Below, piece by piece: positions 61,621 through 64,000 of a stretch of DNA of 64,000 nt; the first letter of the stretch is position 1; every line of letters starts with the position of its first letter. The position numbers and the translations under genes were made by a program. The notes under the pieces are model-generated. The model was not told where the DNA came from and made no database searches. It saw only the letters and a list, made by a program, of their open reading frames with translations. This DNA is from Maribacter sp. 4G9 (GTDB lineage Bacteria > Bacteroidota > Bacteroidia > Flavobacteriales > Flavobacteriaceae), in NCBI RefSeq assembly GCF_002742265.1, contig NZ_MDGL01000149.1, forward strand, positions 140,209 to 204,208, in the 5' to 3' direction.

Positions 61621-62931
61621 ATGATTTCAAGTGCTTTCAAGACTAAGGAAATATGGGTAACGGCCTTCGCGTTATTCTCCCTGTTTTTTGGTGCCGGTAA
61701 CTTAATCTTGCCTCCCCAACTCGGTTTAAAATCGGGTGAACTTTGGTGGCTGGTTACCTTGGGGTTTTGTACCTCTGCCGTCCTGATTCCTATTCTCGGC
61801 ATATTGGCCCATGCCAAATTGCAGGGAACCATCTTTGATTTTGGGAAAAAAGTTTCGCCCACTTTTTCCCTGATCTACTCGTTACTTGTATATGCTATTG
61901 CCATAGGCCTACCCGCACCCAGAACGGCTTCGGTAACCCATGAAATGGCCGTTGCCCCTTTTATTGACAGTTCGCCCTGGCTCACCAGCATGCTCTATTT
62001 TGCCTTAGTGTTCGTTTTTGTCATGAACCGATCTAAAATTCTGGACCTCATTGGTAAACTGTTGACCCCGGCCATATTTCTCATTTTAATAGGCATTATA
62101 GGAGTCATTACCTTTTCGCTGGATTATGATTTTGCCCAAAGCACTATGGAAAATGTCCTTACAACCGGTATTTTAGAGGGCTATCAAACCTTTGATGCCA
62201 TTGGGGCCGTTGTTGTGGGTGGCGTCATTATAGTCTCCATAAACATTAGGCACAAGACAAAAAGTTATGCTGAAAAAAAAATCCTGATCCGCCAAGCGGG
62301 ATGGCTTGCCGGGTTGGCCCTTTTCCTGATTTATATGGGGCTCATCCTTTCCGGGGCCTTGTCCCATTCCCTTTTTGACTTGGATATTTCCAGAACGGAA
62401 CTCCTCTCCGGATTGGCTACCGAAGCCTTGGGCCATTACGGTAATCTGTTACTGAGTATTTTGGTGTCACTGGCCTGTTTTACTACGGCCGTGGGCATTA
62501 TTACGGGAACCTCCGATTTTATACGATCACGTTTTCGAGATTCCCAAAAAGGGTATACCATTACGGCCATCCTGGGCTGTGTTCTAGGGGTTATCATGGG
62601 GCAGTTTAATGTAGACTACATTATTGCCGTAGCCTTACCGGCTTTGATGATCATTTACCCCATTACGATTGTTTTAATATTGCTGAACATAGTCCCGGAA
62701 AAATACGCTTCCCCAACAGTTTTTAAAGCGGTCGTTTGGACGACCATCGTTTTTAGTGTCCCGGATTTTCTGGGAACTATTGGAAGCCCCCTAGCCCCCA
62801 ATGGGGGAATACTCAAATGGATACCTCTACAACAATATAGTTTGGGATGGGTGTTGCCGGCTTTGGTGGCTTTTATTGTAGGGAGTGGTATTCTTTATTT
62901 TAAGGTTCAAAAAAGAAATAAGACGAAATAA
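61621..62931 (+). CDS. brnQ: Branched-chain amino acid transporter (LIVCS family)
   Basis: Inner-membrane Na+- or H+-coupled importer of Leu, Ile and Val, 436 aa with about 12 spans. The start KEIWVTAFALFSLFFGAGNL is characteristic of BrnQ, as are PAPRTASVTHEMA and the IDRRT-like YQTFDAIGAVVVGG segment. Between the last helices (about residues 389-396) the loop reads IGSPLAPNGG; its coding DNA (62785-62810) is a copy of a dispersed palindromic repeat found between genes at 40247-40272. The repeat keeps the frame, so the protein appears intact. Confidence 0.93.
   Translation: MISSAFKTKEIWVTAFALFSLFFGAGNLILPPQLGLKSGELWWLVTLGFCTSAVLIPILGILAHAKLQGTIFDFGKKVSPTFSLIYSLLVYAIAIGLPAPRTASVTHEMAVAPFIDSSPWLTSMLYFALVFVFVMNRSKILDLIGKLLTPAIFLILIGIIGVITFSLDYDFAQSTMENVLTTGILEGYQTFDAIGAVVVGGVIIVSINIRHKTKSYAEKKILIRQAGWLAGLALFLIYMGLILSGALSHSLFDLDISRTELLSGLATEALGHYGNLLLSILVSLACFTTAVGIITGTSDFIRSRFRDSQKGYTITAILGCVLGVIMGQFNVDYIIAVALPALMIIYPITIVLILLNIVPEKYASPTVFKAVVWTTIVFSVPDFLGTIGSPLAPNGGILKWIPLQQYSLGWVLPALVAFIVGSGILYFKVQKRNKTK
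62785..62810. repeat. C-rich palindromic repeat, copy inside brnQ
   Basis: AGCCCCCTAGCCCCCAATGG followed by GGGAAT, 25 of 26 identical to 40247-40272. It encodes SPLAPNGG in a loop of the transporter and keeps the reading frame. Confidence 0.85.
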
Positions 62932-62982
62932 GTATCTTAGTTCCGCATATAAAAGAAGTATAGGTCATTAATGATTTATATA

Positions 62983-63000
62983 CAATTGTTGGCAACAAGC
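62983..63000. repeat. Possible left boundary site of the sulfotransferase segment
   Basis: CAATTGTTGGCAACAAGC. It shares CAATTG and CAACAA with 63811-63827, and TTGTTGGC here is the reverse complement of GCCAACAA there. Located 52 bp after the brnQ stop. Confidence 0.35.
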
Positions 63001-63124
63001 TATGATTAAAATGTTGTACATTTAGGTAAAAGTCGTTATTAGGGTTAATCATTACTTAATTGGTAACATTTTGATTCTCTCTATTAAATTAAATCGTTTT
63101 ACTACAATTAAAAAAAGGAAATTT

Positions 63125-63748
63125 ATGGCAATTAATATTATTGGAGTTGGACTCGGACGTACTGGTACTTACTCACTTAAATTAGCAATTAATCAACTTG
63201 GACATGGTCCATGTTTTCATATGGAAGAGGTTTTAAAAAACATGGATGTACAAGTTCCACTTTGGTCAGAGGCCGTAAAAGGAAATTCGAATTGGAACGC
63301 CATTTACGATGGTTTTAATAGCTCAGTAGATTGGCCTACGGCTGGATTTTTTCGTGAATTAATCAAGGAATACCCAACCGCCAAATTTATATTGACTGAA
63401 CGAAACCCTGAAAATTGGGCTGATAGTTTTGGTTCAACAATTTATAAATTAGTTGAAGGAAAAGATAAAGCTCCTGAAAAAATGCACAATTGGCTCGATA
63501 TGTGCATTGAAGTCATAACTAAAAGTGGGTTTCCACTAGGAATGGATCGGAATGGATTAATCAATGGGTTTATAGCTCATAATAAAGCAGTAAGAGAGAT
63601 TATTCCAGAAGAACAGTTACTTATATATCAAGTGAAAGACGGTTGGGAACCACTTTGTGAATTCCTGAATTCACCAGTGCCCAATGAGTCATTTCCTAAC
63701 ACGAATAATCGCGAGGAATTTTGGGAATTGGTAAATGCTGGAAACTAA
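63125..63748 (+). CDS. Sulfotransferase-family protein
   Basis: P-loop sulfotransferase-like protein of 207 aa. The 5'-phosphosulfate loop is IGVGLGRTGTYSLKLAI at the N-terminus, and the 3'-phosphate region is FILTERNPENWADSFGSTIY. This short type, with GxGRTGTxSL, is common in marine microbes; it would transfer sulfate from PAPS to an unknown acceptor. The start at 63125 (MAINIIGVGLG, after AAAAAAAGGAAATTT) is preferred to 63071. The gene is AT-richer than its neighbours, stands alone and is flanked by related sites at 62983-63000 and 63811-63836, which suggests acquisition as a small cassette. Confidence 0.85.
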   Translation: MAINIIGVGLGRTGTYSLKLAINQLGHGPCFHMEEVLKNMDVQVPLWSEAVKGNSNWNAIYDGFNSSVDWPTAGFFRELIKEYPTAKFILTERNPENWADSFGSTIYKLVEGKDKAPEKMHNWLDMCIEVITKSGFPLGMDRNGLINGFIAHNKAVREIIPEEQLLIYQVKDGWEPLCEFLNSPVPNESFPNTNNREEFWELVNAGN

Positions 63749-63810
63749 AAAGAATTGCTAATATTTTGATTTATGGCAATAATTTAGAATTGCTGTTTAT
63801 AAGAAATAGC

Positions 63811-63836
63811 CAATTGCCAACAACGGTAACCGTTGC
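63811..63836. repeat. Possible right boundary site of the sulfotransferase segment
   Basis: CAATTG followed by CCAACAACGGTAACCGTTGC, which includes the palindrome CAACGGT-A-ACCGTTG (63821-63835). It is related to 62983-63000. It lacks a strict integron attC core (GTTRRRY), so identification as a recombination site is tentative. Confidence 0.35.
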
Positions 63837-63871
63837 ACAAGATATTAATCCGTGAAAAAATGGATCCGTAC

Positions 63872-63895
63872 AAGCCTCTTTACGGGGCTTTTTTT
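63872..63895 (+). terminator. Intrinsic terminator
   Basis: AAGCCTC-TTTAC-GGGGCTT (7-bp stem with one G-T) followed by a T run, 124 bp after the sulfotransferase stop. Beyond it, to base 64000, no plus-strand gene is visible. Confidence 0.7.
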
Positions 63896-64000
63896 GGTCC
63901 GCCTTAGATTGGCAGCGCTAATCTTGGATGCCTTACAAAAGCACCGAACAACGGTTCAAGGGCACTTTTGGCCCATCTTGCCAAAGCTGGTGTCATTACC

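Noticed and set aside
63811..63836. True integron attC site after the sulfotransferase gene
   Set aside because: No GTTRRRY/RYYYAAC core pair and no integrase in the window; kept only as a tentative boundary repeat.
63904..63999. Open minus-strand frame running off the right edge of the window (31 codons)
   Set aside because: It could be the 3' end of a gene, but the peptide is not recognised and an open stretch this short is common by chance.

Overview
The window is an ordinary-looking piece of chromosome from a Bacteroidetes, almost certainly a marine member of the Flavobacteriaceae. The evidence is a C-terminal type IX secretion sorting domain on a subtilase, the SUF cluster followed by DUF59, DUF2480 and DUF3078 genes, a fused hemC-hemD gene, VPS10/sortilin-like secreted propellers, lipoproteins with Flavobacteria-style lipoboxes, and Bacteroidetes-type promoters (TAnnTTTG at -7) close to several starts. 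A Maribacter/Zobellia/Arenibacter-like genus would fit, but the genus is inference. No rRNA, tRNA, CRISPR array, integrase, transposase or prophage was seen.

Layout. 1-6.4 kb: 3' part of an amidohydrolase, then a minus-strand run of histidine kinase, enoyl-CoA hydratase, secreted protein and PA0069-type radical SAM protein; the radical SAM start codon lies in a perfect 20-bp inverted repeat. 6.5-15.3 kb: hemJ, two paralogous VPS10-like proteins separated by a small GIY-YIG nuclease gene flanked by palindromic repeats, a lactonase-like lipoprotein and a 45-residue membrane protein. 15.5-20.1 kb: MATE transporter, hemH, MscS channel, DUF1460 protein. 20.2-31.4 kb: heme cluster (AraC-type regulator, hemA, hemCD, hemE, a GNAT gene, hemF, a PhzF-like gene, hemB), with an opposite-strand, AT-rich helicase gene between the PhzF-like gene and hemB. 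With hemH and hemJ this covers the route from glutamyl-tRNA to protoheme except the aminomutase HemL. 31.5-40.2 kb: two beta-lactamase-fold hydrolases, a DinB gene facing a WYL regulator across a symmetric promoter/operator region, a CNNM/CBS protein, an O6-alkylguanine methyltransferase, a lipoprotein and a 3'-5' exonuclease. 40.4-47.6 kb: katG, a T9SS subtilase, an endonuclease/phosphatase-family protein and hflX. 47.8-57.2 kb: SUF iron-sulfur cluster genes sufA-B-(MBL)-C-D-(OMP)-S-E-DUF59-DUF2480, then DUF3078, with internal promoters and a terminator that suggest several transcripts. 57.3-64 kb: two lipoproteins with repeats, thiL, a zinc-ribbon-like protein, brnQ, and a small AT-rich sulfotransferase gene bounded by related short sites.

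The most interesting material is in the gaps between genes: (i) the 20-bp hairpin and 10-codon leader ORF at 2480-2525; (ii) arrays of variable 7-bp words at four places (6441, 24255, 40271, 53594), all with period 7 but different words; (iii) two TGACA-N6-TGTCA sites placed symmetrically, 11 bp from each -7 box, between dinB and its WYL regulator; (iv) three TetR-operator-like palindromes in one 187-bp convergent gap with no TetR gene nearby; (v) a GIY-YIG gene tightly bracketed by palindromic repeats; (vi) a C-rich palindromic repeat found between genes at 40247 and inside the brnQ coding sequence at 62785. No gap exceeds about 300 bp.
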